From JADFUS01 sp036653215 (GTDB lineage: Bacteria; Bacteroidota; Bacteroidia; Bacteroidales; Rikenellaceae), in the NCBI GenBank assembly GCA_036653215.1, contig JAVVUK010000037.1:1-14359 (forward strand): DNA of 14,359 bases, written 5' to 3'. The notes beneath the pieces are model-generated. The model had not been told where the DNA came from. It saw only the letters and a program-made list of their open reading frames with translations, and ran no database searches. Of the stretch, positions 7,403-14,359 are shown one piece after another. A program made the translations under genes and the position numbers. Position 1 is the first letter of the stretch. The number at the start of each line of letters is the position of its first letter.

Positions 7403-8539
7403 ATGGAAAAGAAAATTTGGTTATCGCTCGCCAAAATGAGCGGCAATGAACAGAAATATATCCAAGAGGCTTTTGATACTAATTGGGTTGTGCCTCTTGG
7501 ACCTAACGTAAACGGATTTGAGCAAGACTTACAACATTTTTTAGGAGATGCCAACAAATATGTGGTTGCCCTATCTGCTGGCACGGCTGCTCTCCATTTA
7601 GGACTTATAATGGCTGGCGTGGAAGCTGGGGATGAGGTTATATGTCAATCATTCACCTTTGCTGCTTCGGCAAACCCTATTGCCTACATAAAGGCGATGC
7701 CAGTATTTGTAGATAGCGAAAAAGACACATGGAACATGTCACCTATACTACTTGAAGAGGCTATAAAAGACAGAATAGCGAAAACCGGAAAAACGCCAAA
7801 AGCTATTCTCCCAGTACACCTTTATGGCATGCCTGCTCGTATGGATAAAATAGTGGCTATTGCAAAGAAGTATAACATCACCATAGTTGAAGATTCTGCT
7901 GAAGCGTTAGGATCTGAATATAAAGGTCAAAAATGTGGTACTTTTGGTTTATATGCAGGACTTTCGTTCAATGGGAATAAAACAATCACAACTTCTGGTG
8001 GAGGAGCGTTAGTATGCCCAAGCGAAGAAGCTGCAAAAAGGGTTATGTTCTTTGCCACTCAAGCACGTGACAACGCACCACACTATCAACATACTCACAT
8101 AGGCTATAACTATCGTATGAGTAACATTTGTGCAGGCATAGGACGTGGACAGATGACTGTGGTTAATGAATTTATAGCCCGAAGAAGAGCTATACACAAC
8201 ATATACAAAACAGAACTGGCAGACGTTAAAGGCATTACCGTTTTTGATAATCCAACAAGTGATTTCAACTCTAACCATTGGCTGACTTGCATAATCATAG
8301 ATAAAAAAACAACAGGCTTTGACCGTGAGGATCTACGTCTTGCCATGGACAAGGCTAACATAGAGACTCGTCCATTATGGAAGCCCATGCATCTACAACC
8401 TGTATTTGCGGATGCTCCTTCATATGTAGACGGTACAAGTGAAGATCTATTTGATAATGGACTTTGTCTTCCTTCAGGAGCATCACTCAATGATGACGAT
8501 ATTTTAAGAGTAATAAATGTTATAAAGAACTTAAAATAA
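7403..8539 (+). CDS. DegT/DnrJ/EryC1-family PLP sugar aminotransferase (PglE-like)
   Basis: A PLP-dependent aminotransferase (378 residues, normal for the family) that would convert a nucleotide-linked 4-keto-6-deoxy sugar to the 4-amino sugar, usually with glutamate. The PLP lysine is K193 in FNGNKTITTSGGG. D164 in VEDSAEALG contacts the cofactor ring nitrogen, SAGTAALHLGL (58-68) binds PLP phosphate, and LPVHLYGMPARMD is a further family signature. The start, with IWLSLAKMSGNEQKYI, is characteristic of PglE-type C4 aminotransferases. The product would feed the PglD-like acyltransferase at 2902 and then the PglC-like transferase at 2291, so the pathway genes are split by the acyl cassette. 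No 4,6-dehydratase (PglF/RmlB type) is visible. This is the last gene of the operon, ending 6 nt before the terminator stem. Its base composition appears less A+T-rich than that of the gene before it. Confidence 0.92.
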   Translation: MEKKIWLSLAKMSGNEQKYIQEAFDTNWVVPLGPNVNGFEQDLQHFLGDANKYVVALSAGTAALHLGLIMAGVEAGDEVICQSFTFAASANPIAYIKAMPVFVDSEKDTWNMSPILLEEAIKDRIAKTGKTPKAILPVHLYGMPARMDKIVAIAKKYNITIVEDSAEALGSEYKGQKCGTFGLYAGLSFNGNKTITTSGGGALVCPSEEAAKRVMFFATQARDNAPHYQHTHIGYNYRMSNICAGIGRGQMTVVNEFIARRRAIHNIYKTELADVKGITVFDNPTSDFNSNHWLTCIIIDKKTTGFDREDLRLAMDKANIETRPLWKPMHLQPVFADAPSYVDGTSEDLFDNGLCLPSGASLNDDDILRVINVIKNLK

Positions 8540-8545
8540 TAGAAT

Positions 8546-8599
8546 ACAAAAGAGGCTGTCCAAAAGCGATTTACATCGTAATTGGACAGCCTCTTTTGT
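8546..8599. terminator. Bidirectional intrinsic terminator between convergent operons
   Basis: A perfect 18-bp inverted repeat: left arm 8546-8563 (contains AGAGGCTGTCCAA), right arm 8582-8599 (TTGGACAGCCTCTTTT...), separated by an 18-nt loop. The arms begin with an A-run and end with a T-run, so the RNA stem has a U-run at its 3' side on either strand; on the + strand more T follows at 8601-8604. It sits 6 nt after the aminotransferase stop and 10 nt after the infB stop on the other strand, the expected place for a shared terminator of two convergent operons. The loop itself contains a short inverted repeat (CGAT/ATCG) that could stack on the main stem. Confidence 0.92.
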
Positions 8600-8609
8600 G
8601 TTTTATATG

Positions 8610-11600
8610 TTATCGTGCTACTTCAACATCTTCATACCCTTCGACAAAGTCGCCGACTTGAATGTCGTTGTAACCCTCTATATTTAAACCACATTCCATT
8701 CCACTTGGCACTTCCTTAACACTATCTTTAAAGCGTTTTAGTGAACCTAACTTACCTGTGAAGACCACAATACCGTCTCTAATGATACGTATACCTGTGT
8801 TTCTGGTGATCTTTCCTTCACGGACAAGACACCCGGCAATGGTACCCACCTTCGTAATTTTGAATGTTTCCATAACCTCAACAGTACAAGTGATCTCTTC
8901 TTTAAATTTAGGAGCAAGCATACCTTTGATGACACCTTGAATTTCATTAATGGCATCATAGATTATAGAATATAGACGTATCTCAATCTCTTCACTATCT
9001 GCTAAACGTCTTGCAGCAGCAGATGGACGAACTTGGAAACCTATGATAATAGCATTTGAAGCAGCAGCCAAAAGGACATCAGACTCTGAAATTTGACCTA
9101 CCGCCTTATGTATAACATTGACCTGCACTTCTGTATGCGACTCACGGATAAGAGAGTCTGTAAGAGCCTCTACCGAACCATCCACATCACCTTTTATGAT
9201 AACATTCAGCTCTTGGAAGTTACCAATAGCGATACGGCGACCGATCTCATCAAGAGTGATATGTTTTTGTGTCTTAAGACCTTGCATACGGTGTAGCTGC
9301 TCACGCTTGTTAGCTATATCACGAGCTTGTTTTTCATCGTCTAAGACATTGAATGTATCCCCTGCCTGTGGAGCACCGTTTAGCCCAAGCACAAGAACTG
9401 GCATAGACGGACCTGCTTCGGTGATACGTTGACCACGTTCGTTAAACATAGCTTTCACCCTACCTGAATACATACCCGACAACATAGCATCTCCAATTCT
9501 CAATGTTCCTTTTTGAACAAGTATCGTTGTCATATATCCACGACCTTTATCAAGAGACGACTCTATGATAGCACCCTCAGCCTTACGGTTTGGATTAGCT
9601 CTTAAGTTTAAGATATCTGCCTCAAGCAACACTTTTTCCAAAAGTTCATCTACGTTAACACCTTTCTTAGCTGATATTTCTTGACATTGATATTTACCAC
9701 CCCAATCTTCTGTAAGATAGTTCATCTGTGATAGTTGCTCACGGATACGGTCGGTGTTAGCTCCCGGCTTATCTATTTTGTTTATTGCAAATACAATAGG
9801 CACCCCAGCCGCTGCGGCATGGTTAATAGCCTCTTTTGTTTGTGGCATGACGCTATCGTCTGCCGCAATTATGATGATCGCAACGTCTGTAACACTTGCA
9901 CCACGAGCACGCATCGCCGTAAAGGCTTCGTGACCCGGAGTATCAAGGAATGTGATACGTCGTCCACTGTTCATCTTAACGCTATATGCACCAATATGTT
10001 GAGTGATACCACCTGCCTCACCGGCAATAACGTTAGTTTGACGGATGAAGTCAAGAAGCGATGTTTTACCATGGTCTACGTGACCCATGACTGTAATTAT
10101 AGGAGAACGCTCTATAAGCTCTTCTTCACTATCTACTATCGACTCTATTGACTCTTGAAGGTCTGCTGTAACAAACTCTACCTTAAAGTCGAACTCTTCA
10201 GCCACGACAACTAAAGCCTCAGCATCAAGACGTTGGTTTATAGAAACCATAAGACCAAGATTCATACAAGCGGCTATGACTTCTGTAACTTGAACATCCA
10301 TCATACGAGCAAGCTCACTCACAGTAACAAACTCTGTTACCTTAAGTATGTTCTTTTCGCTCTCTTCTTTTTCTAACCTCTCACTTGTACGAGCGGAAAC
10401 AGCATCTCTCTTATCACGACGGTGACGAGCAGATCCTTTATTTTTGTTACCCTTAGCCGTAAGCCTTGCAAGGGTATCTTTAATTTGTTTTTGTACGTCT
10501 TCATCTGTAATTTCCGCCTTAACGACAGGAGCAGCAGAGACTGGCTTTTTGTAATTACTATTTCCAAACGGCTTTTTCTTAAATCCTCCTGCGTTGTTTC
10601 CAGCACCTGTGTTAGGGCGATTAGCACCAGCACCTGTGTTAGGACGATTAGCACCAGCTGTATTTGGACGGTTACCACCTGCGGTATTTGGACGGTTATT
10701 GTTATTTCCTCCTTGTCCATTAGGCTTACTGCCGGGAGTAAATTGGCGTTGTGGCTTATTTGGATCACCCGGTTTAGCAGCACCATCGCCTTTTTTAGCG
10801 TGTGTGTTTGGATTATTTATATCAACCTTACCGTCTTTTTTAATACGGTTACGTTTGTTATGACGATCGGCAGGAGAGCTCTTTTTCTTTTCCATAAGGC
10901 TCAAGTCGATTGTTCCAAGCACCTTAGGACCTGAAATTTTCGGAGAGTCGTTACGGAATAGCTTCGTCGTGTCATTATCTGCTTGACGCTCATCAAAAGT
11001 ACGGTTCATCTGGTCGGCAGAAGCAATACGCTCCTCGACATGAACCGGCTTTGGAGCTAATTTAGCAGGTTGTGGCTCCACATGAGCCTTTTGGTTTGCC
11101 TGTTGTGGCTTTTGCATATTTGGCTGTGACTTATTAGCAGCAGTTTGTATCTTAACTTTAGGAGTTGCAGGTTGTGGCTTAGTGGCAGGATGTTCCTTTT
11201 TCACAATAGGCTCTTCAACTTTGGGAGCCACTACTTTTGGAGCAGCTTCACTTTTATTGTCTTTACTATTTTTGCCGAATTTATTTAACTCTTCAAGATC
11301 TATCTTACCAAGTATTTTTGGGCTCGTAGGCTTACTATCCATTATGTCTTCCTTCTTTACAGAGATATTACGTGTAGGATCTTCCGCTTTTTCAAGGGAG
11401 ATACTCTCTTTTTTTATAACAGGCTTTTTCTCCTCCTCTTTAGGACGAGCATCGGTGATGATGATAGGACCAAACTCCTTCTCAACGGCTACAATAGCCT
11501 CAGAGCTGATGATGCTTGAGCTATCACCAACGTCTATACCTTTACTCTTTAGAAAATCCACAAGCGTGCCCTGCCCTACTTTTAGGTGCTTACACACTGC

Positions 11601-11630
11601 ATTTAGCCTTAATCTCTTCTCGTTACCCAT
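8610..11630 (-). CDS. infB: Translation initiation factor IF-2
   Basis: IF2 is a GTPase that brings initiator fMet-tRNA to the small ribosomal subunit and promotes subunit joining. The 1006-residue protein has, in order: an IF2-N module at 1-55 ([29 protein letters not shown]), a long Lys/Pro/Asn-rich linker to about 425, a second IF2-N-like module (about 430-490), the G domain, then the beta-barrel and C-terminal tRNA-binding domains to [11 protein letters not shown]-domain motifs are all intact: GHVDHGKT (516-523), T543 of GGIT, DTPGH (563-567), NKID (617-620) and SAK (653-655). The extended linker is usual in Bacteroidota. It contains a repeated NRPNTxGx block and two copies of a PKxLGxIDL motif. 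The start MGNEKRLR matches the expected family N-terminus. It is last in the rimP-nusA-infB operon, 75 nt after nusA. Confidence 0.98.
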   Translation of the reverse strand: MGNEKRLRLNAVCKHLKVGQGTLVDFLKSKGIDVGDSSSIISSEAIVAVEKEFGPIIITDARPKEEEKKPVIKKESISLEKAEDPTRNISVKKEDIMDSKPTSPKILGKIDLEELNKFGKNSKDNKSEAAPKVVAPKVEEPIVKKEHPATKPQPATPKVKIQTAANKSQPNMQKPQQANQKAHVEPQPAKLAPKPVHVEERIASADQMNRTFDERQADNDTTKLFRNDSPKISGPKVLGTIDLSLMEKKKSSPADRHNKRNRIKKDGKVDINNPNTHAKKGDGAAKPGDPNKPQRQFTPGSKPNGQGGNNNNRPNTAGGNRPNTAGANRPNTGAGANRPNTGAGNNAGGFKKKPFGNSNYKKPVSAAPVVKAEITDEDVQKQIKDTLARLTAKGNKNKGSARHRRDKRDAVSARTSERLEKEESEKNILKVTEFVTVSELARMMDVQVTEVIAACMNLGLMVSINQRLDAEALVVVAEEFDFKVEFVTADLQESIESIVDSEEELIERSPIITVMGHVDHGKTSLLDFIRQTNVIAGEAGGITQHIGAYSVKMNSGRRITFLDTPGHEAFTAMRARGASVTDVAIIIIAADDSVMPQTKEAINHAAAAGVPIVFAINKIDKPGANTDRIREQLSQMNYLTEDWGGKYQCQEISAKKGVNVDELLEKVLLEADILNLRANPNRKAEGAIIESSLDKGRGYMTTILVQKGTLRIGDAMLSGMYSGRVKAMFNERGQRITEAGPSMPVLVLGLNGAPQAGDTFNVLDDEKQARDIANKREQLHRMQGLKTQKHITLDEIGRRIAIGNFQELNVIIKGDVDGSVEALTDSLIRESHTEVQVNVIHKAVGQISESDVLLAAASNAIIIGFQVRPSAAARRLADSEEIEIRLYSIIYDAINEIQGVIKGMLAPKFKEEITCTVEVMETFKITKVGTIAGCLVREGKITRNTGIRIIRDGIVVFTGKLGSLKRFKDSVKEVPSGMECGLNIEGYNDIQVGDFVEGYEDVEVAR
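10599..10697 (-). repeat. Short in-frame tandem repeat in the infB linker (NRPNTxGx units)
   Basis: Four consecutive 24- or 27-bp units encode IF2 residues 312-344, read as [25 protein letters not shown] and NRPNTGAG. The two units nearest 10599 are nearly identical at the DNA level over 27 bases, so recent duplication or slippage is likely, while the other two have drifted in codon choice. All units are multiples of three, so gain or loss would change linker length without breaking the frame. The surrounding sequence is likewise Asn/Gly/Pro/Lys-rich and probably disordered. Confidence 0.9.
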
Positions 11631-11705
11631 ATTTACCTTATTCTTTTTTTATTGCTACGATAGTGCTGTGGTGCCATTGTACTAACTCTTTACGAACCCC
11701 TTTTA
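11631..11705 (-). other. nusA-infB intergenic spacer
   Basis: This 75-nt spacer is noticeably longer than the other gaps in the operon. On the transcribed strand it ends in an A-rich stretch just before the infB ATG, typical of Bacteroidota starts. I see no TAnnTTTG promoter element, no strong hairpin and no plausible small ORF with coding features, so nothing specific is called. Confidence 0.5.
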
Positions 11706-12953
11706 TTACTCGGCTGTTTCAAACTCTTTTTTAAGGATGTTCATCACCTCCTGCACGGTTTCCTCTTCAAGGTCTGTACGACGTGCCAAATCCTCTACAC
11801 TATATGCGAGCACACTCTTGGCAGTATCACAACCCACTTTTATCAATTCTTCTATTATCCATTCGTCTATCTCATCGTTGAAATCTTTAAGGATCACATC
11901 TTCTTCCTCTTCTTCGACATCACGATAGACTTCTATATTATAACCTGTAAGCATTGAGGCAAGACGTATGTTAAATCCGTTTTTACCAATTGCTTTTGAA
12001 ACTTCAGCAGGATCAAGACGCACAGAAGCCGTTTTTGACTCCTCGTCTATTGTTACCGAAGTTACCTTTGCAGGGTTAAGTGCTCTTTGTATATATAGAG
12101 ATAGGTTTGGCGAATAATTTACTACATCTATATTTTCATTACGTAACTCCTTAACGATAGAGTATATACGAGATCCTTTGACACCTACACAAGCCCCAAC
12201 GGGATCTATCCTCTCGTCGTAAGACTCAACAGCGATTTTAGCTCTCTCACCTGGTATACGTACTATTTTTTTAATTGTGATAAGACCGTCAAAGACCTCT
12301 GGAACCTCAATCTCAAATAGACGTTCCAAAAACTCTGGAGCTATACGTGAAAGGATAATCGCTTGAGTATTGTTACGCACCTCAACAGCACTCACAATAG
12401 CACGAATAGGATCTCCCTTACGGAAGAAGTCGCTTGGGATTTGTTCTGTACGAGGAAGCACTAACTCATTACCCTCCTCATCAAGCACCAAAATCTCTTT
12501 TTTCCAAACTTGATATACCTCGCCTGTGATGATCTCACCTATACGTTCTGAATATTTTTCATATAAAGCAGCCTTCTCCAAATCCATGATTTTAGAGACA
12601 AGGTTTTGACGTAGAGAGAGAACGGCACGACGACCGAAAGAACTAATAGGGAGGGTTTCACTTACATCTTCACCAACCTCATATGTAGGATCTATCTTAA
12701 GAGCGTCTGAAATTTCTATCTCTTTATAATCTAAATCTACATCTCCGTCCTCAACGATTTTCCTGTTTCTCCAGATCTCAAGGTCACCTCTTTCAAGGTT
12801 TACTACTATATCAAAATTATCAGCATCACCATATAACTTAACAAGCATATTACGGAAGACATCTTCAAGAATTGCCTCCATTTGACCATTTTCGATATTC
12901 TTGAGCTCTTTAAACTCTAAAAACGTGTGTTTTAAATCTATTGCGTCACTCAT
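11706..12953 (-). CDS. nusA: Transcription termination/antitermination factor NusA
   Basis: NusA binds RNA polymerase and nascent RNA and modulates pausing, intrinsic termination and antitermination. The 415-residue protein has an N-terminal RNAP-binding domain (1 to about 130, including LEDVFRNMLVKLYG), an S1 domain (about 135-203, GEIITGEVYQV to AIILSRI), KH1 (about 225-285, GVKGSRIYSIVKEL) and KH2 (about 297-345, GKNGFNIRLASMLTGYNI). A strongly acidic linker (345-360) leads to a short C-terminal helical domain (364-412) that resembles one NusA C-terminal repeat. The Asp/Glu-rich linker and single C-terminal repeat make it shorter than the E. coli protein (495 residues, two repeats). It lies 35 nt after rimP and 75 nt before infB, the conserved operon order. 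In E. coli NusA autoregulates this operon; the leader hairpin upstream of rimP could serve a comparable purpose here. Confidence 0.98.
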   Translation of the reverse strand: MSDAIDLKHTFLEFKELKNIENGQMEAILEDVFRNMLVKLYGDADNFDIVVNLERGDLEIWRNRKIVEDGDVDLDYKEIEISDALKIDPTYEVGEDVSETLPISSFGRRAVLSLRQNLVSKIMDLEKAALYEKYSERIGEIITGEVYQVWKKEILVLDEEGNELVLPRTEQIPSDFFRKGDPIRAIVSAVEVRNNTQAIILSRIAPEFLERLFEIEVPEVFDGLITIKKIVRIPGERAKIAVESYDERIDPVGACVGVKGSRIYSIVKELRNENIDVVNYSPNLSLYIQRALNPAKVTSVTIDEESKTASVRLDPAEVSKAIGKNGFNIRLASMLTGYNIEVYRDVEEEEEDVILKDFNDEIDEWIIEELIKVGCDTAKSVLAYSVEDLARRTDLEEETVQEVMNILKKEFETAE

Positions 12954-12968
12954 CGTTTATTTGTCTAT

Positions 12969-12986
12969 AAGGGTATATATACCCTT
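12969..12986. promoter_or_regulatory. Perfect 18-bp palindrome in the rimP-nusA spacer
   Basis: The sequence AAGGGTATATATACCCTT is its own reverse complement and fills half of the 35-nt gap between the rimP stop (12989-12991) and the nusA start (12953). As RNA it would fold into about a 7-bp stem with a 4-nt loop. No U-run follows, so it is not a standard terminator. It could be an RNA processing or stability hairpin within the operon mRNA or a DNA operator; the sequence does not decide between them. Confidence 0.55.
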
Positions 12987-12988
12987 TG

Positions 12989-13459
12989 TTAAAATTTTAT
13001 TATTAATCTTGTTGTTCTTACGTCACCATAACTTATAGTGTCGTTAAACTCTTGAAGTTCTCGTTTTTTCTTTCCTTCTACGGCGACCATAAGATCGTAA
13101 GAGATAGTGAAATCTTCTGGTGTCACAGCAGTAAGGATCCCCTCTTTTTTAATATCTTTAGCCTCTCCCTTAATCCACACCTCAACCTCTCGACCTATGT
13201 TTTTCTTATATTGCTCTACCATAACAAAAGGCTCGGAAATAGAAGCAGAGGATACTGTAAGCTCATAATCTTCTTGGTCTCTGTCAAATTTAGACTCTAT
13301 AAATTTGTTTAGCTCCGCACAAGTATCAATCGGCACCCCACTAAGACTATCTATAACGACATCTATAACATTATCGGCAGAACATTCGACATTTACAAGA
13401 AACAAATCTTTGCCCTCGATAAATTCCCTAACTACCTCTGTAATAACACTTTTTTCCAT
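12989..13459 (-). CDS. rimP: Ribosome maturation factor RimP
   Basis: RimP assists maturation of the 30S ribosomal subunit. With the start at 13459 (MEKSVITEVV) the protein is 156 residues, the usual RimP length. The N-terminal domain runs to about residue 75 (FLVNVECSADNVIDVVIDS, then VPIDTCAELNKFIES) and ends in the family's YELTVSSASISEPF region. The C-terminal SH3-like domain follows (NIGREVEVWIKG to TTRLIIKF). A longer frame opens at an ATG at 13501, but its extra 14 residues would be read through a terminator-like hairpin lying downstream of the promoter, so the internal ATG is preferred. First gene of the rimP-nusA-infB operon, with nusA starting 35 nt downstream. Confidence 0.95.
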   Translation of the reverse strand: MEKSVITEVVREFIEGKDLFLVNVECSADNVIDVVIDSLSGVPIDTCAELNKFIESKFDRDQEDYELTVSSASISEPFVMVEQYKKNIGREVEVWIKGEAKDIKKEGILTAVTPEDFTISYDLMVAVEGKKKRELQEFNDTISYGDVRTTRLIIKF

Positions 13460-13471
13460 ATAAACAGTATT

Positions 13472-13497
13472 AAAAAAGGGAGAACTACCTCTCCCTT
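13472..13497 (-). terminator. Terminator-like hairpin in the rimP leader (attenuator candidate or mutS2 terminator)
   Basis: On the - strand an 8-bp perfect stem (AAGGGAGA / TCTCCCTT, 13476-13497) with a 6-nt loop is followed by a U-run (six T at 13477-13472, the first two inside the stem). It lies about 50 nt after the mutS2 stop and 12 nt before the rimP ATG. It is the only terminator-like structure after mutS2. It is also downstream of the promoter at 13515-13545, so rimP operon transcripts must pass it. A dual role is likely but inferred. Confidence 0.7.
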
Positions 13498-13514
13498 CCA
13501 CACTTACTACCTCA

Positions 13515-13545
13515 CAAAAGTACTCTTTTTTTTATAATTACCAAA
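13515..13545 (-). promoter_or_regulatory. Bacteroidetes-type promoter of rimP-nusA-infB
   Basis: On the - strand, TTTG (13545-13542) is followed by 19 nt and then TACTTTTG (13522-13515). This matches the Bacteroidetes primary sigma factor consensus TTTG-N19-21-TAnnTTTG at every fixed position. It starts one base after the mutS2 stop codon. Transcription would begin around 13508, giving a leader of about 50 nt that contains the hairpin at 13476-13497. The match and its position directly ahead of a housekeeping operon make it convincing; the start site itself is predicted. Confidence 0.85.
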
Positions 13546-13546
13546 A

Positions 13547-14359
13547 TTATTCTACTAAAAGTTTAATCACAGTAATCCCAGCACCCCCAAACTCAACGTG
13601 CTCATCTACGGCAGATTCAACAGATGGAATTGTTGACAGATAACGACGGATCTCTTCTTTTAGTGCTCCAGTACCTTTGCCATGTAATATTTTTAATTCA
13701 GAGACCCCAAACATCAAAGCCTCATCTATAAATATACGCACTATCTCTAAGGCTTCTTCAACACGTGCGCCACGCAAATCTATCTCTCGCTTAAATTCGA
13801 GACGCTTCTCGGAAGTGTTATATCCGCTCTCACCCTTAGTGGAAAATCCACCGCTATACATACCGCTCTTAAATTCTTTAAACTGTTTACGGTATTCGGC
13901 ATTAGATATATGTTCTATCTTCTCTTTTGTCGTGGTGGTGGTAAGCTGACCAAATGCTACCATAATACGTTTTTTATCTATCGACAATATTTTACCTGCC
14001 ACATATTGACCTTTCATGCGCACCGTATCACCAACAGCAAAAGACTTAGGTTCGTTCTTAACGACAACCTCTAACACAGGAGTGGCAGATATCCTATCTT
14101 CAAACTTTATACGTTCATTCTCACGCAATTTCTCCATCTTACGCTCGATCTTCAGATCTTCATCGCTTATAGCCTCATCTCTCTGTTCTTCTCGGAACAC
14201 CTCAAAGGTAGCACGCACCTCTTTGGTCTTCTCCTTCTCGGCATTTGCCTCTTTTATCTCACGTATAGTAGCCTCAATAGTACGATTAGCAGTGGCAAGA
14301 AGCGTCTCAGCCTCCTGCTTTGCATTTTTTATTATCAGCATCTTCTGCTCCTTAAGTTC
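13547..14359 (-). CDS. mutS2: Endonuclease MutS2, C-terminal part (5' end outside the window)
   Basis: The frame is open to the window edge (ELKEQK precedes the internal Met at 14341), so this is the last 270 or so residues of a longer protein. It shows a charged coiled-coil region (about residues 5-85 from that Met, with many Lys/Glu), a small KOW-like beta segment (FAVGDTVRMKGQYVAGKIL), and a C-terminal Smr domain (about 185-264) with EIDLRGARVEEAL and LHGKGTG. This order is specific for MutS2, whose ATPase core would lie upstream. MutS2 is associated with suppressing recombination and, in some species, with rescuing collided ribosomes; the Smr domain is the nuclease part. The gene ends just before the rimP promoter. 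Confidence 0.95.
   Translation of the reverse strand, partial: ELKEQKMLIIKNAKQEAETLLATANRTIEATIREIKEANAEKEKTKEVRATFEVFREEQRDEAISDEDLKIERKMEKLRENERIKFEDRISATPVLEVVVKNEPKSFAVGDTVRMKGQYVAGKILSIDKKRIMVAFGQLTTTTTKEKIEHISNAEYRKQFKEFKSGMYSGGFSTKGESGYNTSEKRLEFKREIDLRGARVEEALEIVRIFIDEALMFGVSELKILHGKGTGALKEEIRRYLSTIPSVESAVDEHVEFGGAGITVIKLLVE

Noticed and set aside
8009..8490. Antisense frames within the aminotransferase gene
   Set aside because: They are fully contained in a gene with all catalytic motifs, have no domain features and no promoter.
8546..8599. Inverted repeat resembling insertion-sequence or MITE ends
   Set aside because: The arms are only 18 nt apart with no target-site duplication visible. 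The A-run/T-run edges and place between two converging stop codons fit a terminator better.
10599..10697. Spaced repeats that could suggest a small CRISPR-like array
   Set aside because: The units are contiguous, in frame, and translate into a degenerate NRPNTxGx peptide repeat within infB. There are no unique spacers.
11182..11685. Open frame of 167 codons on the + strand opposite infB
   Set aside because: It mirrors the Lys/Glu-rich linker of infB, giving Phe/Ser/Leu-rich translation with no recognisable domain. Similar antisense frames at 9735-10151 and 10422-10934 are also shadows.
13460..13501. Extended 170-residue RimP starting at 13501
   Set aside because: The extra 14 residues would be encoded by the leader hairpin and are not RimP-like. 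The ATG at 13459 gives the normal family length.

Overview
The window looks like a piece of a Bacteroidota chromosome, probably order Bacteroidales. The evidence is a near-perfect Bacteroidetes-type promoter (TTTG, 19 nt, TAnnTTTG) ahead of rimP, a long IF2 with a large low-complexity N-terminal linker, the mutS2 / rimP-nusA-infB neighbourhood, A-rich translation starts without clear Shine-Dalgarno sequences, and a CapM-like glycosyltransferase followed by a PglC-like sugar transferase. The genus cannot be fixed from the sequence alone. No RNA gene, CRISPR array or insertion sequence was seen.

Positions 1-8539 (+ strand) hold one tightly packed operon of ten genes that enters the window from the left. 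In order they are: a GT4 glycosyltransferase, a NodB-like deacetylase family protein, a PglC-like phosphoglycosyl transferase, a PglD-like hexapeptide N-acyltransferase, a FabH-like ketosynthase, a small acyl carrier protein, a second FabH-like ketosynthase, a FabG-like ketoreductase, a membrane-anchored YdcF/ElyC (DUF218) protein, and a PglE/DegT-type sugar aminotransferase. Gaps are 14 nt or less, and four junctions overlap by 1 or 4 nt. The operon ends at a strong, probably bidirectional terminator at 8546-8599.

Positions 8610-14359 (- strand) hold conserved housekeeping genes converging on the operon: the 3' part of mutS2 (cut by the window edge), then rimP-nusA-infB. A consensus promoter lies directly after the mutS2 stop codon. 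A terminator-like hairpin with a U-run sits between that promoter and the rimP start, so rimP-nusA-infB transcripts must read through it.

Reading of the operon: the PglC/PglD/PglE set is the usual toolkit for making a 4-amino-4,6-dideoxy sugar, N-acylating it and loading it on undecaprenyl phosphate. Here the set is split by a ketosynthase-ACP-ketosynthase-ketoreductase cassette with no dehydratase or enoyl reductase. Such a cassette would stop at a 3-hydroxyacyl-ACP. The inferred product is a surface glycan or glycoprotein sugar carrying an N-(3-hydroxyacyl) group, comparable in logic to the modified viosamine of Pseudomonas flagellin glycans. This is the most interesting system in the window and is inference from gene content, not proof. 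The nucleotide-sugar 4,6-dehydratase needed for this pathway is not in the window.
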